Positions 52,945 to 63,199 of a stretch of 64,000 bases of DNA are shown here, in pieces. Under the pieces are notes generated by a model. That model did no database searches and was not told where the DNA came from. It was given only the letters and a program-made list of their open reading frames with translations. The translations under genes were made by a program, and so were the position numbers. The stretch comes from Ceratothoa steindachneri (lineage: Eukaryota; Arthropoda; Malacostraca; Isopoda; Cymothoidae), in the NCBI GenBank assembly GCA_963969495.1, contig OZ018337.1:80710648-80774647 (forward strand). Direction: 5' to 3'. How positions within the stretch are numbered: position 1 is the stretch's first letter; the number at the start of each line of letters is the position of its first letter.

Positions 52945-53540
52945 GTTACAAAGGCGGGTCATATTGTAGTTGAATTTGGGACAAAAGAAAATCTGTATAA
53001 GGCTGCGAGCGTATTACAAAGCAAGAGTGAAGAACTGGACATCACTGCTGATGTTAAAGGGAAATTTAGTTCTAAGATCCTCTTAACTAATGTTTCTTAT
53101 CTTGAAGATAAGAAAGACGTTACCTCAAACATATTATTAAAGAATGTCTGGTTAGATGAGTTGATGAAAAATGGAGAGTAGTTCAAGCTTGTTGCTTCCT
53201 TGAGTGAGAAAATGATAGATACCAGAGTTTTGTTTACAATTGCAGTCCTGAAGTTAGAAAGAGGATTCATCTGAATGGGGATCATCTTCTTACCCTATTT
53301 TTGAGATGCCCTGTCTTCAACTGCTGCCATGTGATAGTGTTTTAAATGCCAAGATTTTGGACATCTAGCTAAGAACTGTACTAAAACATCCCAGATTTTT
53401 GTCAAATGTTCCCCAAATCATAGAGTAAATGATTGTTCAAATGCCCCTAAGTGCTTCCATTGTAACGCTGAGGGCTTGGCTTGTGATTACTGGGCTAACT
53501 CTTATTGTTGTCCTTGACTTTTTTGAGCCGCATTAAGAGT
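52945..53540 (+). pseudogene. LINE E ORF1: gag-like protein with zinc knuckles
   Basis: Frames give GHIVVEFGTKENLYKAASVL, TADVKGKFSSKILLTNVSYL and KDVTSNILLKNVWLDELMKN (RRM-like region). Then come zinc knuckles CFKCQDFGHLAKNC (canonical CX2CX4HX4C) and, less perfectly, VKCSPNHRVNDC and CFHCNAEGLACDYW. It directly precedes the LINE E endonuclease. Stops are present. Confidence 0.6.
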
Positions 53541-53550
53541 AACACTGACC

Positions 53551-54600
53551 ATGGATATTGGGACTTCTAACACTGGAATTCATGGTAGTCTTCTGAATGC
53601 ACAATCAGTAAGGAATAAAGCATTAGAGATAAATGAATTAATTGATAAAAAATTGGATTTTTTAGTAATAAGTGAAACATGGCTCAAGGGAAACTCCAGT
53701 GATAATAGTGTGATTAAAGCAGTGGTGCCCAAATTGCACAGGTTTTATCATTTTGCAAGACCTATCAAGAGGGGTGGGAATTTTTTTGCTTAGAAGTTTC
53801 AAGAATGTCAACATAAATTCTACACCTATTCCCATTAAGACATTTGATGTCTTAGATCTTAATTGCTTTGAAAATAATAGAAAACTGAGATTGTTATGCA
53901 TTTATAGAGCAGAGTGCAGGTATCAATCATTTATTGAAGAGCTTTCATTGTACCTTGCCTCTTTAAGAGAGGACATTTTCTGGTCCGTCATCTGTGGTGA
54001 TTTTAACACATGGATTGACGTGCCTGCAGATAACAAAACTAAAAAGCTTCAGGAACTACTGACTAAATTAACAATATCAAAGTGTACCCTACTCCACCTC
54101 CAATAACAACAATAGATCATCAACTGGATATTTTTATGACAGACTCAAGCAGTCAACTGTTAGCAGATCTGGAAGTTGAACCATTCATGAAGAACCTACA
54201 CCATCTAGTTACTGTGACCATTGATTTTTATTCCACAAGAGACGGTTAAAGGAGAAGAAGCAAGTGAGAGTTCTAACCAATTTTGATCCTGATACTTTTT
54301 TAGAATGTTGCATAAGTAGTTACTTGAGGAAGCCCAATCAAATTCTGGTTGTGAAGGTAGAATGGTTTTTGAATGTGTTGATTGTTAAACTGCCAAATAC
54401 AATGAAATCTTTAAAAATGACTTTGAATGTACTTGTCCAATGAGAACTAAAACCATTAATAGAAATTCTTGAAGCTAGAAAGTTGAGAAGATTGAAGGAG
54501 AAAAAATGGAGAAGAGAGACGATTGAAGAGAAGAGAATATAATTCAATGCTGCCAAGGTCAATGTGATAACACTTATTAAAAAAGGAAACAAGAATATTA
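53551..54600 (+). pseudogene. LINE E ORF2, endonuclease part
   Basis: 53551-53793 encodes GSLLNAQSVRNKALEINELI, LDFLVISETWLKG (catalytic Glu) and FYHFARPIKRGG. 53753-54106 continues with KTFDVLDLNCFENNRKLRLL, SVICGDFNTWIDVPADNKTK (GDFN). Then LLHLQ and, after a frame change, TIDHQLDIFMTDS. The SDH box region reads HHLVTVTIDFY and is degraded. The following 500 bp (linker) are fragmented. Confidence 0.7.
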
Positions 54601-54639
54601 CAACTTAAAAATAACAGAAAATGCCAAGAATCCTAGAAA

Positions 54640-56467
54640 GCTTTACAAGTTTTTAGATGAGTTGACTGGGAGTATGAATGAGAAAGTACTGCCAAATGAA
54701 AAGGATGATGATATTTTAGCACTGAAATTTGTTAACTATTTTGATTCAAAAATTGAAAAAATCATGAATGATCTCGGAAATAATAATGACATTCCGGCAA
54801 ATGAACTTCCCGAATTGAATCCCCCAGGTGATCCTGAAGTTGAAATGAATCTTTGAAGATGTCATTGTTGATACAGGTAGCCAAAATAATATCAAATAGT
54901 AAGAAAACATTCAACAACAATGATCCATTTCCTATTTGCCTAGTAACTAAATCAAGGCATTTCCCCAAGCTTGTGGAAGTATTTACTCACATTTTAAATC
55001 TGGGTTTCAGCTGTCATAAGTTTCCACAAGGTGGAAAGCTTGCACTCATTCACCCTTTGTACAAGGGAGAGGGGAATATAAATGACTATAAGCACTACAG
55101 ACCAGTATCAAATCTCTCATTTGTTTCCAAAATCATAGAAAAGTGTGTCCTGGCTCAACTCATTCCATTTCTAACAAATAATAAAGTCATACCAGATAAT
55201 CAGTCAGCTTACAGGCAAAATTATTCAACAGAGACCACTCTGCTGAGTGTTAGTAACGAACTGCTATCTAGACTAGATGAGAGAAAGGTTGCTCTCATTT
55301 TCCTACTTGACCTCTGCAGCATTTGATACTGTCCAACATCATACTCTATTGAAAGACTTAAAAGATATTGGGTTGAAGAATCTTGCATTGGAGTGGTTCA
55401 GAGGCTATTTGAGTGGTTGGTCATTCAAGGTACAAGTTGGAGGAAGCTTTTCCAACCCTAGGGTACTTCTCTGAGGCATTCCTCAAGGCTCGTTACTGGG
55501 TCCATTTTTTTTTTCCATCTATGTACAACAGCTGACTGAGATTCTTGGCAAGCATTCAATCAAATGGCAATTATTTGCAGATGATAGCCAGGGAATGGTC
55601 ATAGTGAATAGTGTTGTAAATACTAAGGCTCTAGTTGTAAGAATTATAATGCAGATCAAATACTGGCTTAAAGTTCGTTTTTAGAAGTTGGATGAAGATA
55701 AAACCAAATCCATGTTTGTAGGATCTAAGAAAAGCCTGCAAAGACTAAGAGCAGAACATGATTTGGATACCATTCAGATAAATTCATTTGATGTGGATAC
55801 TGAAAACACTGAGAAATTTGGGATTTATATTTGATGAAAATCTAACTTTCAGAAGCTAAATTAATCAAGTTATCAAGAAGGTAAACTATCATCTGAGGAA
55901 TATCTACCTCATAAGGAAATATTTAAACAACAAGAGTCTTCAACTGCTCATATCCAATCACATTCTCAGCTGGATTGATTATTGCAACAGCTTATACTAT
56001 CGACTCTGAAGACACTCCTGAAAAAATTACAGATTGTTATTAATAAAGCTGCCAGACTAATCATGAATAAAAAACTAAGAGACAGAGTCACGCCATGTCT
56101 TATCGATTTGCATTGGCTGCCTTTGAAAGACAGTCACGCCATGTCTTATTGACTTGCATTGGCTGCCTTTGAAAGCCAGAATTGAGTTCAAAATCTGTAT
56201 GATCACACACTCAGTTATGCTTACTGGGTATCCTAAATACCTAAGAAATTGTATACCATCTAGAATTGAAGCTGGCTTGCGAAATGAGTTATTTCTACTA
56301 AGAGTCAACTTATTTTCCTATAGTTCACCATATTTATACTGTCATCTGCCGAGAGACTTCGCAGTATTGCCAATCTTGTGACATTTAAGAGAAGATTGAA
56401 AACTCACCTCTTTCAAAAAGCCTATGACCTCGACACAAAGATTATTAAAGCCAAATACAAATTGTAA
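54640..56467 (+). pseudogene. LINE E ORF2, RT part (L2/Daphne-like)
   Basis: Segments: LDELTGSMNEKVLPNEKDDD and FVNYFDSKIEKIM (pre-RT); DPFPICLVTKSRHFPKLVEV, KLALIHPLYKGEGNINDYKH, YRPVSNLSFVSKIIEKCVLA, VIPDNQSAYRQNYSTETTLL, AAFDTVQHHTLLKDLKDIGL; then FADDSQGMV (RT active site) near 55575. The end has INKAARLIMNKKLRDRVTPC and LIDLHWLPLK, with a 50-bp local duplication at 56085-56170, then IEFKICMITHSVMLTGYPKY. PLYKG and DLHWLP..RIEFK are typical of L2/Daphne-type LINEs. Many stops. Confidence 0.75.
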
Positions 56468-56669
56468 AACCTATACAAATAACTAAGGCTAACAAAATGA
56501 ACTAAGCTTTCCAAAGTGTGTTTATACAGGAAGATGAAAATAACATACTAGAGTTTGATGGTCATTATGGACCAGTAATTTAAAGACATTTAAATTACAT
56601 TTATGCTATCCCGATGCTGGAGCTTGCTTATTGCATTTTCCTTGCTGTTTTTTTTCATCTTATTTTAAA

Positions 56670-56755
56670 GATGCCTAGTACTAGGCAGTGTTGAATATGG
56701 CGACTAATGCCAAAGTAGGCAGTCACCAGATGAGTTCTTAAATTTTTTTTAAAAA
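56670..56755 (+). other. LINE E 3' tail with two hairpins
   Basis: GCCTAGTACTAGGC (a perfect palindromic stem), then GGCGACTAATGCCAAAGTAG and GCAGTCACCAGATGAG, ending in an A/T-rich run. Nearly identical to the tail of the I-type LINE F2 (36345) and similar to LINE F1 (61592). Confidence 0.7.
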
Positions 56756-56759
56756 GTAC

Positions 56760-57010
56760 ACAATTGGCCTCTTACCACCAAAGTGCACATAGACAATCGT
56801 TCCTTACAGACCACTCGCGACAATCAAGACTTCCTGAAATGGCAGGACCCTGGCACACACATTGTTCTCAATTCTTTCATAAAATTCTGCACTCTTGCCA
56901 TACCAATACTCTCAGGCTTCCTACATACTTCACTGATTACCTCCTTCCTTAAGTCATCCACACTATTGGACACTCTCACATCTACTCCATCACTCTTCAA
57001 ATCTTGCAAG
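56760..57010 (-). other. Unidentified minus-strand coding remnant
   Basis: Minus-strand frame 57063-56824 reads VLQDLKSDGVDVRVSNSVDD, LRKEVISEVCRKPESIGMAR and VQNFMKELRTMCVPGSCHFR, a protein-like sequence of unknown family. It has the same strand and style as the Gypsy 4 remnant on the other side of LINE F1, so it may belong to that element; not proven. Confidence 0.35.
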
Positions 57011-57019
57011 ACGCGCAAA

Positions 57020-57692
57020 GTCGGGGTCACCCGAAGTCTGTGTAAATTGCTCCAAGGCCGCACACGATAACTCTAAATCATGTGTGACCAAGTGTGTCAA
57101 TTGCGAAGAGCCGCACCCCGCTTCTTCGAAGCAATGTGGTGCATATCTCCTAGAGAAAGAAATCCTGGCCGTTCAGGCCCAGGATCGAATTTTATTCCGC
57201 GAGGCTAAGGACTTGGTCCTGGCGCGCCCAGCTCTGCCTGGGACGTCATATGCCTCAATAGTTAGAAAGGCACCCTCTGCTCCTGGCCCATCCAGGCCAA
57301 CGAGCACGGTTGTTTCCGTGCCCATTCGGAGCCCTTCTGCGGACTCTACTCAACCCGGGTGCTCCCCTGGTAAAGCTGGCGGCAAAAAGGGTTCCTACCC
57401 AGCCCCAGCTAAAACCAGGGCTCCCCCCTCTCCCCCCAGCGTGACCGTTTCCCGTAAGACGAAACGGACACGCGCCTCCACAGAGTCGTTAGACTCACAG
57501 GGGGCAACACCCCTAAAGCTGGTCACCAGGCCATCTTCCGGGGTTCCTAAAGCTGTCCCCTGGAAGGAGGACAGCAACAAAGGAGCTTCGGCTCCTTCGC
57601 CCACGCCTAAAGGTGGTGCGAGTAGCTCGGAGACGGTGGTTCCTCGAAAAGAGGGCCCCCCTCCCGCCTCCGAAGCCGCAACGCCCGCCTAA
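57020..57692 (+). pseudogene. LINE F1 ORF1, C-terminal gag-like part
   Basis: Two adjacent knuckles, CVNCSKAAHDNSKSC and CVNCEEPHPASSKQC, at about 57039-57128, both close to the CX2CX4HX4C pattern. They are followed by YLLEKEILAVQAQDRILFRE, then a long Pro/Ser/Thr/Ala-rich tail up to TAA at 57690-57692. The N-terminal gag domain is not present. Binds element RNA in this family. Confidence 0.7.
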
Positions 57693-57889
57693 GGTTTCGA
57701 GGCGGAGGGAGAAAAGGACTCGCATGGCGAGCCCAACCTCCCCCAATAAGTCCTCGAAGGCGACAGCGCCTTCAGCGCTTTGTCCGGCCAACAGCGCCCG
57801 GGGTTCTGCCTCCGGGAAGCGTACGGCCATTCCCGTGAGGGCCTTCTGTTCGAGGAGGGCCCCCGCGTCTCCTCTGAGCTAGGCCTGGA

Positions 57890-58620
57890 GGGCATATTCC
57901 TTCAATGGAATTGCTGAGGACTCCGGGACAGCTGGGAGGAGCTGCGGAGGCTCGTCTCATCCCGTTCCCCGTTAGCTATCTTTTTGCAGGAGACCGTGCT
58001 AGGCACGTGCCCCCTGCCCTCCCTCCCGGGGTATAAGGGTCTTGCAACCCCACCACCACAGGATGGCCGGGCTTGGGGATGCGCGGTTTACACCCGGCAT
58101 GATGTCTCCGTTCTTCCTTTCTCTTTAGATACCTCCTTTCAGGCAGTGGCTGTGCAGCTGCACATGGATAGGAGGTATACTATCATTTCTGCGTACATTC
58201 CACCGTCAGCTGACTTCGACGCGTGGAACTTACGCCGCGTCGTGGCACGGTTGCCGAGGCCCTTTCTCTTGCTTGGAGATCTGAATGGCAGGCATCCTCT
58301 CTGAGGAGATTACTCAATAAATCCCAGGGGACAAGTCCTTGCCGATCTGATCGAAAAGCTTGAGATAGGTTTCCTAAACGTGGATGAGTTTATGCATCAC
58401 TGTCCGAGAACAGCTTCATTTTCTTGCCTTGACCTATCTTTGTGCTCTTCGGATGCACAGCCTGATTTTGATTGGGGGGTGGTCGATGACTTCCATGGTA
58501 GTGATCACTTTCCCATTCAAATATCATTTTCAGGGCAACTGCCGCCTGAGAGCCCACCTCGGTGGTGCTTGGCGCTTGCGCGGTGGCCTGCATTTCAGGA
58601 AATGACTGAATTCTCTATTT
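57890..58620 (+). pseudogene. LINE F1 ORF2 endonuclease
   Basis: Motifs: EGIFLQWNC near 57890, LAIFLQETVLGTCPLPSLPG (catalytic Glu), AWGCAVYTRHDVSVLPFSLD, YTIISAYIPPSADFDAWNLR, RPFLLLGDLNGRHPL (GDLN), then after a stop (TGA at 58302-58304) and a frame change NVDEFMHHCPRTASFSCLDL and DDFHGSDHFPIQISF (SDH). An APE-type nuclease that nicks the target. At least two inactivating lesions. Confidence 0.8.
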
Positions 58621-60480
58621 TAGTCGAGGAGTTTAGGTCGGTAGATGAGGCCGTTGAGTTCTTTTCCGGCAACCTCATCGCCGTGTGCCTGACTACTATT
58701 CCTAGGACGTCTGGCCGTTTTGCACGCCGACCACTCCCATGGTGGTCGGCCGAGTGTGAGACGGCCCTCAAACAGAAGCGTTATGCCTACATGCGCTATA
58801 AGCGCCGCCCAATCGACTTCACTGTCGCTGAATTTCGTCGGGTTAGGGCTAGGTTTTGGTATATTTCGAAGCACGCCCGCCGCTCTTCTTGGTGGGCATA
58901 CGTGTCTTCACTTAACGGGAAGACCCCTTTAGCAGAGGTGTGGAAGCGAGTCAAAAGGATTCGGGGCAATTTCTCGCAGGACCCCCCTCCCGTTTTCCAG
59001 GAGAATGGGACCTCAATCTCGGACCCCGCGTCTGTGGCGGAATCCTTCGCGACCGCTTTCTCCGGATTCTCTAGCCGGGATGCTGCTCCGCGAGCATTCA
59101 ATGCACGTTGTCATGTCGCGGAAGGCCGCTCTTGCTTCGTGCGCGGACACTGCCCATGGTGCGGGCGATTACCCGTACGCCATGCTTCGACACGTGGGTG
59201 AGCGAGGCATGGCCTTTCTCTTAGATTTGTTCAACAGGATCTGGGTGGAGTGTCTTCTCCCAGATTCCTGGCGAATCGCTACTGTGCTCGCCTTTCGCAA
59301 GCCGGGGAGAGATCACTCTACTCCGACCGGTTTCCGCCCAATCTCTCTAACCTCTTGCGTGTGCAAGTTGATGGAGAAATTGGTAAATGTTAGACTAGCC
59401 TTTTTCCTGGACAGCGGAGGCCATCTGTCTTCTGCACAGTGCGGCTTCCGCAAGTTCCACTCCACGTGGATGCTCTGCTCCGACTGGAAAATTCCGTCTG
59501 CGAGGCTTTCCTTCGTAGACAGCACTACGCCACGGTGTTTTTCGATCTGGAGAAGGCCTATGATACCCCTAGGCGATACGGTATCATGGAAACTCTCCAC
59601 ACGATGGGGGCGAGGGGACGCCTCCCAATGTTTATATCTGAATTTTTGCAAGATAGTCGATTCCGCGTACGGGTTGGGGGAGCCGTCTCCGGCCCAAAGG
59701 AGCAGGAAGAGTGTGTCCCGCAGGGAAGTGTCCTCAGTGTCACACTCTTTGCTCTGAGCATCAACGGCATCACCTCAGTGCTGCTAGAAGATGTTTTCGC
59801 TACGCTCTGCGTGGACGACCTTTCAATCTCTTTTGGCGCGGCCCAGATGCCAACTCTGGAGCGTCGACTCCAACAGGCATTGAGCCGCGTCTCTCGCTAT
59901 GCCGAAGCGCACAAGTTTCGGTTTAATTTGGCCAAGAGTAATGTGGTGCACTTCTGCCGCCATCTACGGCTCCACCCTGACCCACATTTGTTTCTTAATC
60001 GGGTGCGCCTGGCTGTGGTGGAATCACACCGTTTCCTTAGTCTTGTATTAGACCGACGCCTCACCTGGGAGGCTCATATTTGCAGCCTTAGGGTCTATTG
60101 TACCCGCGCCATGGATATTTCCCGTTCCGTGACGTTCAGTTCTTGGGGCGCTGATAGGGCTACTGCCTTACTTTTTTATCGATACTGTGTTCGTTCGAAG
60201 CTCGACTATGGATGCGAGTTTTATGCATCCGCATCCGAGCGTTTATTGCGGAAGGTAGATTCGATCCACCACACCGGCCTTCGCCTTGCGACCGGTGCCT
60301 TCCGCACTTTCCCTATTGAGAGCCTGTTGGTCGATGCTGGGGAGATGCCACTCGCTCTGCGCCGCGTGCAGTGCATCACTCGCCTGTACGCGCGATCCCG
60401 GCGTCTCCCTCAGTCGCCAACAGCTTTCACTGCATGTGCAGCTGATCTCGATGGTGCCTATGCCGCCGAGAGACGCCAGT
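58620..60480 (+). pseudogene. LINE F1 ORF2 reverse transcriptase
   Basis: Linker: RPLPWWSAECETALKQKRYA, EVWKRVKRIRGNFSQDPPPV and SISDPASVAESFATAFSGFS. RT core over two frames: DSWRIATVLAFRKPGRDHST, GFRPISLTSCVCKLMEKLVN, SAQCGFRKFHSTW, FFDLEKAYDTPRRYGIMETL, EECVPQGSVLSVTLFALSIN, TLCVDDLSISFGA (active site VDD near 59812) and LSLVLDRRLTWEAHI. Long open frame 59439-60878 carries most of it. A frameshift near 59450-59520 and a short deletion near 59100 separate the blocks. Confidence 0.85.
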
Positions 60481-60649
60481 CATACCCTAAGCCCTTTAGG
60501 TTTAGGGCCAGAAAACTTCTTCGAGAGCTAGATATAGCTCTCGGGCCGGTGGCGCCCCTGGTTCGGCCTGGACGCCACCCTGGAGAGTACCACATTTGGC
60601 TATTTGTCGCCACGCCTCTGCTCCCAAAGCTTGTACGGCGCCGGGAGTA

Positions 60650-61080
60650 TTGCGTTCGACCTTTTTGGAGCACACCTCGTGTCACGCTGGAACCGCGCCA
60701 GTGTATATGGATGGTTCCAAGTCCCAATAGGGGGTCGGCTTCCACGCCGTATCCCTTCTGTTTGAAGTCAGCGGTGCTCTGCCAGGCGCTGCGTCTGTCT
60801 TCACGGCCGAGCTGGTGGCAATACACCACTCGGTACGGGAGATTACGCGACGTGCCCGGTTCGGAGACCGAATTGTGATCTATAGCGACTCACAAAGTGC
60901 CCTGAGTGCTCGCGGGGCATTGGAATCTCCGCATCCCCTGGTTTGCGATATCCGTGACGCCACGGTTTTGGTGAGCCGGGTGGATGTTGAGATTACCTTC
61001 TGCTGGGTTCCTGGACATGTAGGAATTGCGGGGAATGTGCGCGCCGATGAGGGCGCCAAAGAGTCTGCGAGGACTCTGCG
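60650..61080 (+). pseudogene. LINE F1 RNase H domain
   Basis: VYMDGSKSQ (Asp), TAELVAIHHSVREI (Glu), RIVIYSDSQSALSARGALES (Asp) and WVPGHVGIAGNVRADEGAKE (Asp) give all four catalytic positions of a type I RNase H. A stop after DGSKSQ and a frame change break it. This domain separates the element from the CR1/L2-type LINEs elsewhere in the window. Confidence 0.85.
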
Positions 61081-61179
61081 ACCGGACCAGCGTTTCGCTC
61101 TTCCTCACACCGACTACATGGCAGGAAATAGGGCAGCTCTTCGGACTGCTTGGCAAAGAAGTTTGGAGACGGTCGAGGG

Positions 61180-61413
61180 GAACTTAAAGTTGTTTTCTGT
61201 CGTCTCCGAATCGGACACACTCGTGTGACGCATTGCTATTTGATGGAGTGGTCACCTGTGCCCTATTGCGACGACTGCATCATCCCCCAGACTCTTCGGC
61301 ACATTCTTGTCGAATGTTCGAGTCTGGGTGATCTTCGCGCACGTTACCTGTCCCGGTACCGGTATGGGCGGGGTTGCTACCGCCTGTCCTTTCTACTCGG
61401 GACGAGTGCGTGA
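61180..61413 (+). pseudogene. LINE F1 C-terminal Cys/His domain
   Basis: VVFCRLRIGHTRVTHCYLME, then VPYCDDCIIPQTLRHILVEC and SLGDLRARYLSRYRYGRG. RxRxGHTxxTHxxLM and CxxC...HxLxxC form the typical C-terminal zinc-binding segment of I- and R1-type LINEs. The plus-strand copy at 35868-36118 is its close relative. Confidence 0.8.
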
Positions 61414-61574
61414 ACATTGACTGGTGAACTTGTTGACCTTTTGGGGGAGGCCGGCCTTCTCCCTTTCATTTAATTAGCTTTAGTTGTTTTTGTTATTGTT
61501 TTGTTATTGTTATTGCTTCTTAATTGTTATTTCTTTTTATTGTTTGCCTTTCAAATTTTTTTAAGTAGCCTTGA

Positions 61575-61645
61575 GCTAGGCTGTTTGCTTACGGCGACTT
61601 ATGCCTAAGTTGGCAGTTGCCAGATAGCCCCTTAAAAAAACAAAA
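61575..61645 (+). other. LINE F1 3' tail with two hairpins
   Basis: GCCTTGAGCTAGGC (GCCT/AGGC stem), then GGCGACTTATGCCTAAGTTG and GCAGTTGCCAGATAGCC, with GGCGACT/AGTTGCC paired through one G-U, and inner GCC/GGC. An A-rich end follows. Confidence 0.7.
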
Positions 61646-62460
61646 CAAAAAAACCCCCTATAATCAACACACAGGCGCAACCTTCCATCTGACTTACATA
61701 TTGGCACAATCAGACTATTCCATGCACTCTCATTTTCTTCAATCACCCTCAATCATTTCAACTCCACACACTGCTCCTCAATTTCATCAGCAACCAGATG
61801 CTGGAAATGTCTTGACCGCTGATAGATTGGGCTGCCCTCCTTCAGGACAATCTTAAATTCCCGGAGCTTTGATACCCCCAAATCCAGATCGCCCTTACTG
61901 AGGACCCTCTTTTGCTCAATTAGCATTCGATTCACATACTCAGTCACACATTTATCCAATTTCACCATCCTTTTCACTTCATCATATGTCCACTCACAAG
62001 TTTTTTCATTCACAACATTCACCTTGGTATCAGTACAATCATCCACACCTGCCTCACTGACAGTGGAGAGGTGACCCAGCACATCGCCAACTTGGATACC
62101 TATTACCTGCCCTTTCGCTCTAGGGTCCACCTACACACATACAAAAGGATCATTCATTCTCATCAAGCCATCAAACACACAAGCAACACGCCTTACCTTA
62201 TAATACGCACTCTTTCCATCCAATAACACAGTGTTCTCATCCACATTCAAACTCAAATCCTGAATCCAACTCACTCCTCACTCTAACAGACACCCTTTCA
62301 CCCTTCACAAGCCTTACACTCTCCATAGCAGTCACCTCAATACTGCTAACCATACGATTCTCTTTCATAACAACATACCCTAAAATCACACCATACTCAT
62401 TACTCACATTATCAACTACAGAGAATTCATACTCATTCATCAACATACCATGCATTCAAA
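61646..62460 (-). pseudogene. Gypsy 4 protease end, pol linker and RT start
   Basis: Minus strand, from 62640 down: LNGIECLALIDSGCKKSLIY (aspartic protease DSG), EFSVVDNVSNEYGVILGYVV, ESVRLVKGERVSVRVRSELD, then in the open segment 62130-61753 VNVVNEKTCEWTYDEVKRMV, RVLSKGDLDLGVSKLREFKI, VLKEGSPIYQRSRHFQHLVA (linker before RT), followed by ENESAWNSLIVPICKSDGRL and RLCVDYRG, the first RT strand. It stops at about 61646 against the A-rich end of LINE F1. Confidence 0.75.
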
Positions 62461-62839
62461 CAGCTATTCTTATCATACCCAATCACAGCTACTCTCATAC
62501 CACCAATCCCTACCAAACTACCTTTACACTCAGACAGGTGGGCCTTTTCACTCAACTTGTCAGACATCCTTATATATCAAACTCTTCTTGCACCCAGAAT
62601 CTATCAATGCCAAACACTCAATCCCGTTCAATTCAATCTTCACACTCAGACACATACCACCTACTGGACAGAACTTCACTAGACAGACCTACCAACACAT
62701 CACTCACACTCACGCACCCAGAGGATACTTCACCAGGTACCCTCTCACAATTCAGTTTCCCGACTCAGACTTTCTATTCACACCTTGCGCTCTCAGTCTA
62801 ATCCAACACCTTTTAGTTGAATGTCCTTCCACTGCACAA

Positions 62840-63195
62840 TAGCTACATACATTCCTCTGGTCACAACACATCCTTGTATAGTGACCGGCCTTTCCACAGT
62901 TACCACGTGTATCTTCCACTCCCCCCAGCATTCACTCCACCATTCAACTTCGAACAATCTCTTTCAAATGGCCTCTTTGTTTACATTAAAACACTTTTTC
63001 ATACTTTCCTGGCAATCCTTTATCATATGCCCCTTCTTACCAAACCTAAAACACGTGCCAGGCATCAACCTACATTACACCAACATATGCCCCTTCCTTC
63101 CACACCTATGATATTCCACGATCTTTTTCGTACCATTCAACCATTCACTTGCTGGAACATATCTCTGTACATAGTCCTTCATTTAGATAATTATG
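62840..63195 (-). pseudogene. Gypsy 4 gag end with several zinc knuckles
   Basis: From MKDYVQRYVPASEWLNGTKK at 63195 the minus strand reads YHRCGRKGHMLV, CFRFGKKGHMIKDC, then in other frames CFNC-type, NCGKAGHYTRMC and VCSYCAVEGH: four or more Cys/His knuckles in a row, some with lost Cys. It directly precedes the protease of the same element. Decayed. Confidence 0.6.
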
Positions 63196-63199
63196 GATA

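Larger units (their letters stand above)
57011..61645 (+). mobile_element. LINE F1: I-superfamily LINE with RNase H
   Basis: From left to right: ORF1 with zinc knuckles (57020-57690), endonuclease (57890-58620), RT (58900-60480), RNase H (60650-61080), C-terminal Cys/His domain (61180-61410), 3' UTR and tail ending in AAAAAAACAAAACAAAAAAA. EN plus RT plus RNase H is the I-group layout. It is markedly GC-richer than the neighbouring LINEs. The 5' part of ORF1 is missing. The A-rich end abuts the minus-strand Gypsy 4 RT, so it seems inserted there. Confidence 0.8.

Noticed and set aside
57395..57960. Several minus-strand open frames opposite LINE F1 ORF1
   Set aside because: Shadows of the GC-rich, Pro/Ala-rich coding strand.
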